Below are positions 48,681 to 58,242 of a stretch of DNA of 64,000 bases, piece by piece. The stretch's first letter is position 1. The number at the start of each line of letters is the position of its first letter. This stretch comes from Candidatus Pelagibacterales bacterium (lineage in GTDB: Bacteria > Pseudomonadota > Alphaproteobacteria > TMED109). The notes under the pieces were generated by a model, which was given only the letters and a program-made list of their open reading frames with translations, was not told the origin of the DNA and searched no databases. Position numbers and translations under genes: made by a program. The stretch spans positions 81,630 through 145,629 of the forward strand of contig PAZF01000017.1 in the NCBI GenBank assembly GCA_002715505.1, written 5' to 3'.

Positions 48681-48962
48681 TTACTTAAAATATCCATATT
48701 TTTTTAAACTTTTGTACATATTATAGAAGCCAACTATGGTTCCTACAATAAAAAAGATTATAAACATTATTGGTTTTGTTTGTAAATGATTATCCACTAA
48801 TAATCCTAAAATAACACCAAGTCCAATCCCAGTAATTAACTCTAAGCTCACATTTATAGCCATACTATAATATTTTCCATTGATTTTGTTATTATTCAAG
48901 GTTTCCTGCCTTTTCTTTTTGAGATCCTTTAATTTTCTTTCAATTTCTTTAATTTTTTCCAT
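48681..48962 (-). CDS. atpI: ATP synthase assembly protein AtpI
   Basis: A 93-residue membrane protein with a charged N-terminal half and two helices (about residues 36-55 and 65-83); GIGLGVILGLLVDNHLQTKP and FIVGTIVGFYNMYKSLKKYG are the AtpI/AtpQ family pattern. It assists c-ring assembly. The gene begins 6 bp after smc and precedes atpB by 13 bp. Confidence 0.9.
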   Translation of the reverse strand: MEKIKEIERKLKDLKKKRQETLNNNKINGKYYSMAINVSLELITGIGLGVILGLLVDNHLQTKPIMFIIFFIVGTIVGFYNMYKSLKKYGYFK

Positions 48963-48968
48963 TTAGAT

Positions 48969-51900
48969 TTATTCAGCAGCAAATTCAGAGTCTATTTTAT
49001 CTAGGTTTACAGAAACCAATTTAGAAATGCCTGGTTCATTCATAGTGACACCATAAACTTTATTCATATAACCCATAGTTATTTTGTTATGTGTAATCAC
49101 TAAGAACTTCTTGTTAGTGATCTTAGTAGTTTCTTTTAGTAAACTGCAAAATCTTTCTACATTAAAGTCATCTAAAGGCGCATCCACCTCATCTAATATA
49201 CAAATAGGAGTTTGTCTATTAATAAAAGTAGAAAAAATTAAGGCAAGAGAAGCTAGAGCTTTTTCTCCTCCAGATAAAAGAGAGATCCTCTGTAATTTTT
49301 TTCCAGGCGGTGAAACTAATAGTTCTAGGCCTGCTTCTAAAGGGTCTTCTGATTCTATTAACTCTAGATATGCTTTACCTCCATCAAAAAGTTTTTTAAA
49401 TAATTCAGAAAAAGTGCTATTTATACTTGCGAAAGTATTTAAAACTCTATTTCTAGCTTCTTTATTAAGTTCTTCAATTGCTTTTTCTAATTTTTTAGCA
49501 GCGTTATTTAAATCTTTTTCTTCTATCAAAACTGTATTTATTTTATTTTCTAACTCCTTTAATTCTTTTTCAGCAGTCAAATTTATATCGTCAATATTAT
49601 CTACTTTATATTTTAAGTTTCTTAAAAGCATTTCCGAGTTTTTAATATCTATATTTGAATAGTCAAATTTGTTAATTGAACTCTTTATTTCATCTTTTGA
49701 AATTCTTAAGTCAGTCACTATTCTTTCTTCTTCAGTTTTTAAATAATCATTTAATTGTTCTAGCTGAGCTTCTTTTCTTATTGCATCTTCCTTTAGAGAG
49801 TCGATTCTAACTTTAAATTTATTATGTCTGTCTACAATGGTTTCTAATTCAGATTTATTTTTATTAATATGTATATCTGTTTCTCTTAACTTTATTTTGT
49901 TTAATTCTATACTTTTTTCTACGTCTAGAATTTTTTTCTCAGAATCATCAGGCTTTTTTAAAATAATAGATTCTTCATAATCGGCTTTTTTAGAATCATC
50001 TTTTAAAGCTAATAATGTATATTCAGTATTTTTAATTTGTTTTTTAGTAGCAAATATTTCTTCTTCTATCTTTTCTTTTCTTATGGTTTCAGCATCTTTT
50101 TGTTTCTTATTAATTTCAAATTGTATCCTGAAGTTTTCATATCTATCTTTAAGTATATTATTTTCCTTATTTTTAGTAGAAACAACTTTCTTTATATTTA
50201 CAATTTCTCCACTTTCTTTGGTAATAAAATCTTTTAATAATTTTATTTCTTTTTTTAATTTACTTCCTTCTATAGTTTTTTCCTCTAAGAGTAACCTTTC
50301 TTTATTTATCTCTTCAAGATCTAATTCCTTTTTATTTTTTTTTAGTAATAACTCTTTTTCTATTTCAACTAGCTTCTCATTATTGGACATAAGCAAATTT
50401 TCTGAAAGGTTATTTTTTTTAATAATTTTTTTAATTTCTATTTCTAGATGTTGATGTTTTTTATTTAGCTGCTTTTTTATATTACTTAACTTTTTGGATT
50501 TAATATTCTCACTCTTAAGCTTTTTTTCTAATTCAATTAGCTTTGTAGTGCTAATAATTCTCTTATGCGTAATAGTTTGCATCCCATCTTTAATGATTAA
50601 ACCATCCCATCTCCATAAAGATCCTTCTTTTGATACAATTATTTGTCCAGGCTTTAATTCTTTTTGATATCTATAGCCTTCCTCATTATTATTTACAATA
50701 CCTACTTGAGATAAAAATAATCTTATTTCTTTTGGTCCTTTTACATATTTATTGGCACAAATAATTCCCTCAGGTAATGGATAAACGCTATTATTTGTAG
50801 GATTATTCCAAGCAACAGGTGCATTTTTGTCACTTGATGCTTCTATACCATCCCCTAAGGCAAGATAGAATGCTAGTTTATATTCAGAGTCTATAATAAT
50901 ATTTTTTATAATATTTTTTTTGGTATTTTTAAATCCCAATGAAGTATAAACCGATACTTGGTTATTTAGCTCATAAACTTTTAAATTTTGTTCGTTTTCC
51001 TGAAAAATGATTTTATCAAATTCAGCTTTAAGTGAAATAGCTGCAACGTTATATTCCTCTAATTTTTTTTTGTCTTTATTTATTTGTGATTTAATATCTA
51101 CATTTTTATTTTTTACTTTTATTTTTATTTTTTCAATATCAAGAAAATAGTTGTTATTTTTGTAAAAGTTTTCTTTTTGTATTATTGATTTTCTAATAGT
51201 TTCACATTCATTTTCTATATCATCATACTTGCTCAATAATAAGGTTTTTTGATACTCTTTATTACTAACAATTTCTTTTTTACTTAATAATTTTAAAGAA
51301 TTATCATCTAACATACGACTTGATTCAATAAATTGATTATGAATTTTCTTATATTCATTTTCAGAATTAAGAAACACCTCTGTATTTTCTATTTTTTTAA
51401 ATTTAATAAGTTCTTCTTCAAGAACTTTCAGTCTAGATAATGAGTTTTCAAGAATCTCTTTTTGAAAGTCATCATTTTTTTTTATTTGTTCTTTTAAATT
51501 TTTTAATGACTCTAACTGTTTAATATTATTTTCTAATTGTAAATTAGTCTGTTTAATTGTATTGAGTTTGTTTAAATTTTCTTGATTAATTTCTCTGCTT
51601 TCATTATTCAAATTCTCTAACATAGTTTCAGTTTCTCTTTTTTTCACTTCAATTTTACTCAATAAATTAAGCTTTTCTGATAGTATTTTAGAATTTTCTT
51701 CTAGGTTTCTTTTTATATTATTACTATTCTTAAATGCTTTTTGTAGTTTAGCAAAAACTATATCTCTATTTAGTTTTCCTATTCTTTCGTTCGCCTCCTT
51801 AAATTTCAAGGCAATATCTGCTTGCTTTTTAAGTTTTGATAAGCGTTCCTTATTATCTAATAATATATCCGCTAGCCTGGATAAATTTCTTTTTGTTGCT

Positions 51901-52463
51901 TCTAGTTTATTTTTACTTTCAATTTTCCTTGCACTTATTCCAGATATACCAGCTGCTTCATCTAATATTCTTCTTCTTTCTGATGGTTTTTGAGTTATGA
52001 GATTTCCAATTGAACCTTGATCAATAATGTTAGTAGCTCTTGATCCTGAAGATAGGTCTGCAAAAAGAAACTGAACATCTTTAGCCCTGACTTCTTTGCC
52101 GTTAATTCTATATGTTGATCCAGTATCTCTAATGATTTGTCTTTCAACTTCTATATTTCCTGAATTTATATACTTTTTACTTGATGATGAGATATCTTTT
52201 GAGTCAATTTTCAAAAACAAAGTTACTGATGCAATGTTTTTAGAGGCCTTGGTAGTACTACCACTGAATATAATATCATTCATTCCGGAACCCCTTAAGC
52301 TTTTAGACGAGTTTTCTCCCATTACCCACTTTATTGCTTCTACAATATTAGACTTTCCCGAACCATTTGGGCCTATAATACCATTTAAACTATAATCAAA
52401 ATTTAAAACAGTTTCGTCAGAAAAAGACTTAAATCCAGATAGTTTTATTTTACTGATAAACAA
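48969..52463 (-). CDS. smc: Chromosome segregation protein SMC
   Basis: Condensin-type ATPase that organises and separates chromosomes. Walker A GPNGSGKSNIVEAIKWVMGE at about residues 32-51, a coiled coil, the hinge at about 510-640, the return coil, then the C-signature LLSGGEKALASLALIF and Walker B LDEVDAPLDDFN. Length is 1164 residues, full size. The start codon is TTG at 52463 with AGGAAT upstream on the minus strand; the conserved FISKIKLSGFKSF follows directly. Many opposite-strand open frames in this region are shadows. Confidence 0.97.
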   Translation of the reverse strand: MFISKIKLSGFKSFSDETVLNFDYSLNGIIGPNGSGKSNIVEAIKWVMGENSSKSLRGSGMNDIIFSGSTTKASKNIASVTLFLKIDSKDISSSSKKYINSGNIEVERQIIRDTGSTYRINGKEVRAKDVQFLFADLSSGSRATNIIDQGSIGNLITQKPSERRRILDEAAGISGISARKIESKNKLEATKRNLSRLADILLDNKERLSKLKKQADIALKFKEANERIGKLNRDIVFAKLQKAFKNSNNIKRNLEENSKILSEKLNLLSKIEVKKRETETMLENLNNESREINQENLNKLNTIKQTNLQLENNIKQLESLKNLKEQIKKNDDFQKEILENSLSRLKVLEEELIKFKKIENTEVFLNSENEYKKIHNQFIESSRMLDDNSLKLLSKKEIVSNKEYQKTLLLSKYDDIENECETIRKSIIQKENFYKNNNYFLDIEKIKIKVKNKNVDIKSQINKDKKKLEEYNVAAISLKAEFDKIIFQENEQNLKVYELNNQVSVYTSLGFKNTKKNIIKNIIIDSEYKLAFYLALGDGIEASSDKNAPVAWNNPTNNSVYPLPEGIICANKYVKGPKEIRLFLSQVGIVNNNEEGYRYQKELKPGQIIVSKEGSLWRWDGLIIKDGMQTITHKRIISTTKLIELEKKLKSENIKSKKLSNIKKQLNKKHQHLEIEIKKIIKKNNLSENLLMSNNEKLVEIEKELLLKKNKKELDLEEINKERLLLEEKTIEGSKLKKEIKLLKDFITKESGEIVNIKKVVSTKNKENNILKDRYENFRIQFEINKKQKDAETIRKEKIEEEIFATKKQIKNTEYTLLALKDDSKKADYEESIILKKPDDSEKKILDVEKSIELNKIKLRETDIHINKNKSELETIVDRHNKFKVRIDSLKEDAIRKEAQLEQLNDYLKTEEERIVTDLRISKDEIKSSINKFDYSNIDIKNSEMLLRNLKYKVDNIDDINLTAEKELKELENKINTVLIEEKDLNNAAKKLEKAIEELNKEARNRVLNTFASINSTFSELFKKLFDGGKAYLELIESEDPLEAGLELLVSPPGKKLQRISLLSGGEKALASLALIFSTFINRQTPICILDEVDAPLDDFNVERFCSLLKETTKITNKKFLVITHNKITMGYMNKVYGVTMNEPGISKLVSVNLDKIDSEFAAE

Positions 52464-52536
52464 TTTTTATTCCTAATTTATTTAATATTACTAAATATAG
52501 TATTTATAATCAAAGGAAATTCTATATATGGATATA

Positions 52537-53151
52537 TTATTTAATTAATTTTATAAGTAATTCATAATTCATAGGTTCTTCAATTTTTTTACCATTAAGG
52601 AAGAAGCTTGGTGTGGAATTAACTCCCATATTTTGACCTTCCAATCTTGATGCTAGGATACTATCCCACTTTTTCTTATTAACATTACTTTTATCATCTA
52701 CACACTCTATTATTTTATCAAGAGTTATGCCATGGATTTTCAAAATATCAAAAATTGCATTATAAAAATTACCACTATTTTCCGACGCTGACACCCACTT
52801 TTTTTGATTTCTATATAAAGCAGACAATACTTCAAAATATTGATCATCTGAAAAGCAATGAGCTACCATTGAAGCAAACATTGCTGGTCTATCAAGAGGA
52901 AAATCTTTATAAATAAACCTTAACTTTCCATTGTCAATAAGATTTAATTTTATTTTAGGAAGTTCATTATTATGGAAGTTAGCACAATGCACGCAAGACA
53001 TAGATGCATATTCTATTAAAACATTGGTTGCTTCATTAATACCCAGCTGATTAAACTTATTATTGTTTTCAGTATGAGATGATGAAACTAACAAAAATGT
53101 AATAAAAAAAATTAATATTGTAAGCTTATTGAAAAATTTATATAAATTCAT
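52537..53151 (-). CDS. DsbA family thiol-disulfide oxidoreductase
   Basis: Periplasmic thioredoxin-fold protein; 204 residues. A signal peptide (about residues 1-25) is followed by YASMSCVHCANFH with the CVHC active site (about 47-50), an inserted helical domain and the cis-Pro loop NSTPSFFLNGKKIEEP. ATG 53151 is chosen because GGAG precedes it at a suitable distance; the longer frame from 53181 adds residues that overlap dciA. The position between dciA and smc is common in Alphaproteobacteria. Its reductant could be the DsbD-like protein at 42484-44394. Confidence 0.92.
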   Translation of the reverse strand: MNLYKFFNKLTILIFFITFLLVSSSHTENNNKFNQLGINEATNVLIEYASMSCVHCANFHNNELPKIKLNLIDNGKLRFIYKDFPLDRPAMFASMVAHCFSDDQYFEVLSALYRNQKKWVSASENSGNFYNAIFDILKIHGITLDKIIECVDDKSNVNKKKWDSILASRLEGQNMGVNSTPSFFLNGKKIEEPMNYELLIKLIK

Positions 53152-53177
53152 ATGAAAACTCCATAATAATAATATAA

Positions 53178-53483
53178 TCATTTTAAATTTTTTTGTACTA
53201 CTAAAATTTTAATAATATTTTCTTTGTTATCTAGGATATTATTTACTTTATCTAATATTATATTAGAAGAAAATTTAAAATCTATCAATATATCACTGCT
53301 TACTTCAACCTTTAAATTATGCTCTCTTGTAATTTTTAAAGGATTAGATTTTTGGTAAAATCTTTCTCCTACTATATTATTCCATTTTTCCATTATAATA
53401 ATAAACCTCACATCTTTTTTATGGAAAATTTTTCTTTTAATTCCATCTGTAATTGTATTAAGCTTTTTAAAATAATCTTTCAT
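53178..53483 (-). CDS. dciA: DciA family protein (DUF721), probable helicase loader
   Basis: A 101-residue protein with the DUF721 core: FIIIMEKWNNIVGERFYQKSNP shows the W..IVG pattern, followed by LKVEVSSDILIDF. DciA proteins load the replicative helicase DnaB in bacteria lacking DnaC. Homologues are divergent, so identification leans on the neighbourhood mutY-dciA-dsbA-smc. The start ATG 53483 is 9 bp from the divergent mutY ATG; the longer frame from 53522 would run into mutY. Confidence 0.82.
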   Translation of the reverse strand: MKDYFKKLNTITDGIKRKIFHKKDVRFIIIMEKWNNIVGERFYQKSNPLKITREHNLKVEVSSDILIDFKFSSNIILDKVNNILDNKENIIKILVVQKNLK

Positions 53484-53492
53484 AATAAAATA

Positions 53493-54557
53493 ATGAATAA
53501 TATAGAGATTAAAACAATACAAAAAAAAATTAAATTGTACTACAAGAAAAGTGGTAGAGAATTACCTTGGAGAGTGAATGCTAAAAAATCACAAGATCCT
53601 TACAAGACTTTAATATCAGAAATAATGCTTCAACAAACCAGAGTTAAAACTGTATTAAAATATTATAAAAAGTTTCTAAAAACATTTCCTAATTTAAAAA
53701 CATTAGCTTTAGCTAAAGAAGAAAGGGTATTAAAAGCTTGGGCCGGTATGGGATATTACAGAAGAGCATTAAATCTACATTCTGCAGCAAAAATTATATT
53801 AAATGAATATAGTGGTAAAATACCAGAGGAAAAAAAAAAATTAATTAAATTACCAGGAATAGGAGATTATACGTCTGCAGCAATAGCAAGTTTTGCTTTT
53901 GGCAAAGACGAAATAGTAATAGATACAAATATTGAAAGATTTGTAAATAGGATTTTCAATGCAAAATATAAAAAAACTGAGATTTACAATACAAAATTAT
54001 TGGCTGCTAAGGTATTTCCAAAATCAAATAAAGGTGATTTTGCTCAAGCAATTATGGACTTTTCAAATGATTTCTGTTTAAAAATAAATCCTAAATGCAA
54101 TGTATGCTTGATTTCTAGCAATTGTAATTATAAAAAAACTAATAATTTTAAAATTACAAAAAATAAAAAAAATAAAAAATATTGTACTAGCTATTTTATA
54201 GTAGATAAAAAAAAACACTTTTTTGTGAGAAAAAGGCCTATAAATAAGATTTTAGGAGGGATGTATGAAGTGCCATCAACGACCTGGACTAGTAAAAAAA
54301 TAGGTTATGAGCACTTGATAAAAATAAAAAATAAAGAGACGATTGGTTACCCTAAAAGCTTAATAAAACATGAGTTTTCCCATTTTACTCTTTTTTCTGA
54401 GATAATAATTATAAATCTAGCTAATATTAAAAAATTTAATTTTGAGGGAAAATGGGTAAATAAATATTCATTAAAAAATTTACCTATATCAAAATTGACA
54501 GAGAAAATAGTCGATTATTCTTTAGAGGAGTTTTCTGTTCTCAATAAGTTTCTATGA
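53493..54557 (+). CDS. mutY: Adenine DNA glycosylase MutY
   Basis: Removes A mispaired with 8-oxoguanine. SEIMLQQTRVKTVLKYY, the helix-hairpin-helix LPGIGDYTSAAIASFAFG and catalytic VIDTNIERF are present; the 4Fe-4S cluster ligands fit C-x6-C-x2-C-x5-C in CLKINPKCNVCLISSNC. A Nudix-like C-terminal domain completes 354 residues. ATG 53493 is used because upstream sequence is the dciA gene on the other strand. Eleven A residues at 53830-53840 are a slippage-prone tract. The 3' end overlaps ccrM by 43 nt. Confidence 0.96.
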   Translation: MNNIEIKTIQKKIKLYYKKSGRELPWRVNAKKSQDPYKTLISEIMLQQTRVKTVLKYYKKFLKTFPNLKTLALAKEERVLKAWAGMGYYRRALNLHSAAKIILNEYSGKIPEEKKKLIKLPGIGDYTSAAIASFAFGKDEIVIDTNIERFVNRIFNAKYKKTEIYNTKLLAAKVFPKSNKGDFAQAIMDFSNDFCLKINPKCNVCLISSNCNYKKTNNFKITKNKKNKKYCTSYFIVDKKKHFFVRKRPINKILGGMYEVPSTTWTSKKIGYEHLIKIKNKETIGYPKSLIKHEFSHFTLFSEIIIINLANIKKFNFEGKWVNKYSLKNLPISKLTEKIVDYSLEEFSVLNKFL

Positions 54558-55618
54558 TCATTTATTGAAACCATTTTTTTATTAGATTTTACATACCAAT
54601 AAGTCCAACCATTACATGCTGCCTTATTTTGCACATAGGCACCAATTTTATGGATAGATCCCTCCCTCTTCTTAAACTTTAGATTCCCGTTAGGTAAAAT
54701 TGTAGCTTCTATGTTTTTTTTAGAATTGAAAATTCTTTCACCTGGTTGAATTAATCCTTTTTTCAACAAATCAGAAAATGGAACTTTTTTAAGTAAATTC
54801 TTATTAGAAACTTCTTCAATAGCAGATGTATCTATAGGTTCTACTTGCATAATTCTTTGTTTTGCAGCTTTCATATATAAAGAATTTTTTTCTATTCCTA
54901 TAAAATTTCTACCAAGCTTTTTACAAACTGCTCCAGTGGTCCCAGTTCCAAAAAAAGGATCTAATATTAAGTCTCCTGGTCTAGTAGATGCTAAAACTAT
55001 TCTCTCAAGCAACTGTTCTGGCTTTTGAGTGCTATGCAAGGTTTTTTTAAATTCATTTTTAAGTCTTTCTTTTCCTTGGCAGACTTTTAAACTCCAGTCA
55101 GATCTCATTTGTTTATTATTATTCATTTTTTTCATAGTGTGATAATTAAAAGTATATTTAGACTCTTTTGATTTAGTTGCCCAAATAATTATCTCATGCG
55201 CATTAGTAAACCTAGTTCCTTTAAAATTAGGCAGAGGGTTTACCTTATTCCAAATAATATCATTTAGAATCCAAAAATTTAAATTTTGAAGATGAAATCC
55301 TAACCTATATATATTATGATATGTTCCTATTAACCAAATAGTTCCATCTTGCTTTAAAATTCTTTTACACTCTTTAAGCCAAAGACTAGTAAACTCATCA
55401 TATTCAGCGTAAGAAGAAAATTTGTCCCAATTTTCCTCAACACCTTTTACTACTGTCATATCAGGTCTTCGTAATTCTTTAGAAAGTTGTAAGAAATATG
55501 GAGGATCACAAAAAATCATGTCTACTGAAGAAGTTTCTAAATCTTTAAGCTCATTTAAAGAGTTTCCTAAAATAAATTTAGAATTTCTTATTTTAAGTTT
55601 TTTAATTGTTTTAAACAT
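54515..55618 (-). CDS. ccrM: Cell-cycle-type DNA adenine methyltransferase CcrM
   Basis: Beta-class N6-adenine methyltransferase; members methylate GANTC. The catalytic motif DPPYFLQLS is N-terminal (about residue 39) and the SAM motif DPFFGTGTTGAV is C-terminal (about 221), the beta-class order. The C-terminal region GAYVQNKAACNGWTYWYV is the CcrM-specific domain used for strand separation. Length is 367 residues, the usual size. No restriction gene is near, which fits an orphan cell-cycle enzyme. I saw no GANTC in the gaps before mraZ, lpxC, coxB or the 44914 lipoprotein gene. Its 3' end overlaps mutY by 43 nt. Confidence 0.95.
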   Translation of the reverse strand: MFKTIKKLKIRNSKFILGNSLNELKDLETSSVDMIFCDPPYFLQLSKELRRPDMTVVKGVEENWDKFSSYAEYDEFTSLWLKECKRILKQDGTIWLIGTYHNIYRLGFHLQNLNFWILNDIIWNKVNPLPNFKGTRFTNAHEIIIWATKSKESKYTFNYHTMKKMNNNKQMRSDWSLKVCQGKERLKNEFKKTLHSTQKPEQLLERIVLASTRPGDLILDPFFGTGTTGAVCKKLGRNFIGIEKNSLYMKAAKQRIMQVEPIDTSAIEEVSNKNLLKKVPFSDLLKKGLIQPGERIFNSKKNIEATILPNGNLKFKKREGSIHKIGAYVQNKAACNGWTYWYVKSNKKMVSINDHRNLLRTENSSKE

Positions 55619-55637
55619 TCATAATCTTATATATTAT

Positions 55638-56186
55638 TCACATTCTATAAGTTTTTCTGTGAAATTCTGTTATACCATAAAGTTTAATCGCTAGTAAATG
55701 ATCTTTTGTTCCATATCCTTTATTTTTTTCCCAATGATAAACAGGGTGCTCTAAGCTTTTTAAAACCATAATATTATCTCGAATAAACTTAGCTACAATA
55801 GAAGCCGCAGCTATAGATATATAATTACAATCACCTTTTATTACATTAATTATCTTATGGTTAGAATTAAGTTGAATGTTTCCATCTATTAGAATTATAT
55901 CTTTATTACAAATATTACTTTTAATACTCTGCTCAACTGCAATTTTTGTGGCTTTTGTAATACCTATCTTATCAATTATGCAAGCATCTACGCAACCAGT
56001 TCCGATGTATGCAGTATTAACTATAGATCTAAAAATTTTTTTTCTGAATAACTGAGTTGTTTTTTTAGAATCTTTAATATTTTTAGGAACATTTTGATAA
56101 TTTTTGAAAACCACTGATGCTACAACAAGAGGTCCAGCTAAAGCACCTCTTCCTACTTCATCAATTCCACATACTATTTTTGGCAT
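55638..56186 (-). CDS. rnhB: Ribonuclease HII
   Basis: Removes ribonucleotides from DNA. CGIDEVGRGALAGPLVVASVV holds the first catalytic residues (DE), LIDGN the next Asp, and AAASIVAKFIRD and HWEKNKGYGTKDHL are typical. Length is 182 residues, a short form. One base or less separates it from the upstream membrane protein gene, and 19 bp from ccrM, so the minus-strand genes likely form one transcript. Confidence 0.96.
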   Translation of the reverse strand: MPKIVCGIDEVGRGALAGPLVVASVVFKNYQNVPKNIKDSKKTTQLFRKKIFRSIVNTAYIGTGCVDACIIDKIGITKATKIAVEQSIKSNICNKDIILIDGNIQLNSNHKIINVIKGDCNYISIAAASIVAKFIRDNIMVLKSLEHPVYHWEKNKGYGTKDHLLAIKLYGITEFHRKTYRM

Positions 56187-58241
56187 TTACTTTACTTCTC
56201 TAAACCAACAGACAAAAAGTAATATTAGTAAAAGAGGCATTGTAATAATCCAGTTTAAAAACTCTTTTTTTACAATTGTGTCATTTCTTTGAATTCTTTT
56301 TTCTAAAAGACCTATCCAGTTTTTTCCGCTAATATTATTTTTATTATAAACTTTTATTATTTTTGGCATGTTGCCTTCAATCCAGGTTTTACTGTGTAAA
56401 AATTGGTCATTTCTTTTAAAAAATGTATTGATCAATTTTTCCGAAGATTTTACTTCCTCAATTTCCTTATTATTTGTAATACCTATATAGAAGTCTTTTT
56501 CTAAATTATTCAGTTTAATATTGTATTTTCCCAATTCTAAACTCTTAAATTTACCTATTAAACTTCCATTTTTATTATCTTTCATATTAACAGGGATAGT
56601 TTTATTTGATGGAAAAGTAATAACTGCAGTTTCACTTCCTTCAGTTAGGGTATTTAAAACAAGAGTAATTGTGTTATTATTTTTTTTTACTTTAAGATAG
56701 TTTTCTTGAAGCTCAGGTGTCTTTAATAACCAATGTACCGTATTTCTTAATAATTTGACTATAGGACCTTTATTATCTAAATCTTTTTTCCAAATCCAAC
56801 TTTGATCAGATAGTATTTGTACAACTCTTCCTTTTAATACCTCACTTATTACCAGGAGTGGATAATTATTTGCTTCTAGTAAGGTTTCTCCACTTACTTT
56901 TCTAGAAACTACAAAACTAAACCATTTTCCCCAGTCTTTTTCTAAGTAAGATTGTTTGAGGGAGTTTGTAATAGGGTGCCTTTTTCCTAAATTAGTTAAC
57001 GTAGGAAGAAAAGGTTCCTCTAAAAATTTCTCAGGTCTTGTAGGTAATATATTAGCTAAAGGAGATTTAATTAGACTTTTTTCACTTAGATGCTCTGGAC
57101 CAGTTATGTTTAAAATAGCACCCCCTTCAACCACATAATTGACTATATTATCTAGATATTTTTTTGGAAGAATTCCTTGAAGAGTATATTGATCCAATAT
57201 TATTAAACTAAATTTGGATATGTCCGCAGAAAATAATTCCTTTGCTGGAAAAGGAATAAGAGCTAACTCTTTAACTGGCGTTAAATCCCTTTTTGAAGGA
57301 GGTCGTAGAATGGTAAAATGTAAAAGTTCAATTGAGGGATCAGAGTTTAAAATATTTCTCCAATTTCTTAACCCCATATTTGGCTCTCCAGAGATAAGCA
57401 TAACTCTGAGCTTTTCATGAATACCATTTATTTTAAAAACTTTATAGTTATTTGCGAATGTTATTTCATCTTCATGATTATTTATTCTAATTTCAAGTAG
57501 ATTTGTCCCTGCATGAGATATAGGTAATGTTATATTATGATTCATGTTGGGTAAAAATGACTTATTTAAAACCTCTTGCCCATCTAAAACAAAACTAGCT
57601 TTTATTTGATCACTAAAATTATCATCTTTAATATTAAATAAAAAATTAATTTTTTTTCCTACTAAAGCATATTCTGGAATATTTTCAGTGAGGATTGATC
57701 TATCTCTTTCATTCTTGTTTCCTAACAATAAAAAGTGTATTGGTATATTTAAAAAATCAGAGTCTATTTTTTCTAAATCATGAATAATTCCATCTGTAAT
57801 TATAATAATACCAGCTATTCTTTTTTTATCAATTTTCTGAAGATTTTTCTTTATTTGTGAAAAAATCTTAGTATCTGTTTCTCGGTTATTATTTTCATTG
57901 TTAAGGTTATCTATTTCTATTTCTAATAATTGAAGTTCTTCAATATTTTTTATTTTACTTTTAATATTTTTTTTAGAATCTAATAAATACTTTAACTTAT
58001 TTGTTTGCGTAATACTTTTAGTTTTATCAGATACCAATATCAGTAAATCGTCATATTTAGACTTTTGAATACTATTTATCATAGGATTTAATAGTAAAAA
58101 TATTAAAAATAAAAATATTGATATTCTAAATAAAATATCTTTCAAAGAAAAATAAAAATAAGCTACTAAAAGTAATAAAAATACTAAAATAAATAAAATT
58201 AATATTTGATAAGGTAATAATAGATAAAGATTTGCAACCAT
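56187..58241 (-). CDS. Large membrane protein of the MoxR-DUF58-DUF4159 cluster, function unknown
   Basis: A 684-residue protein with two or three hydrophobic helices at the N-terminus (about 5-55), a large extracytoplasmic region and one C-terminal helix (about 662-680). The first soluble part (about 65-190, DDLLILVSDKTKSI and GIIIITDGIIHDL) resembles a von Willebrand A fold; residues about 280-470 (VMLISGEPNMGLRNW, LIILDQYTLQGILPKK, VEGGAILNITGPE) look like a glutamine-amidotransferase-like flavodoxin fold without a visible catalytic Cys. No function is known to me. It follows the DUF4159 gene after one base. Confidence 0.78.
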   Translation of the reverse strand: MVANLYLLLPYQILILFILVFLLLLVAYFYFSLKDILFRISIFLFLIFLLLNPMINSIQKSKYDDLLILVSDKTKSITQTNKLKYLLDSKKNIKSKIKNIEELQLLEIEIDNLNNENNNRETDTKIFSQIKKNLQKIDKKRIAGIIIITDGIIHDLEKIDSDFLNIPIHFLLLGNKNERDRSILTENIPEYALVGKKINFLFNIKDDNFSDQIKASFVLDGQEVLNKSFLPNMNHNITLPISHAGTNLLEIRINNHEDEITFANNYKVFKINGIHEKLRVMLISGEPNMGLRNWRNILNSDPSIELLHFTILRPPSKRDLTPVKELALIPFPAKELFSADISKFSLIILDQYTLQGILPKKYLDNIVNYVVEGGAILNITGPEHLSEKSLIKSPLANILPTRPEKFLEEPFLPTLTNLGKRHPITNSLKQSYLEKDWGKWFSFVVSRKVSGETLLEANNYPLLVISEVLKGRVVQILSDQSWIWKKDLDNKGPIVKLLRNTVHWLLKTPELQENYLKVKKNNNTITLVLNTLTEGSETAVITFPSNKTIPVNMKDNKNGSLIGKFKSLELGKYNIKLNNLEKDFYIGITNNKEIEEVKSSEKLINTFFKRNDQFLHSKTWIEGNMPKIIKVYNKNNISGKNWIGLLEKRIQRNDTIVKKEFLNWIITMPLLLILLFVCWFREVK

Positions 58242-58242
58242 T

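Noticed and set aside
49084..50454. Several plus-strand open frames of 66-192 codons inside smc
   Set aside because: They lie antisense to the well-supported smc coiled coil, have low-complexity Ser/Phe/Leu composition expected from the reverse of Lys/Glu/Asn codons, and match no family.
54540..54568. TCAATAA / TTATTGA inverted repeat in the mutY-ccrM overlap
   Set aside because: Arms are AT-rich with a loop of about 14 nt; too weak for a terminator and within coding sequence.
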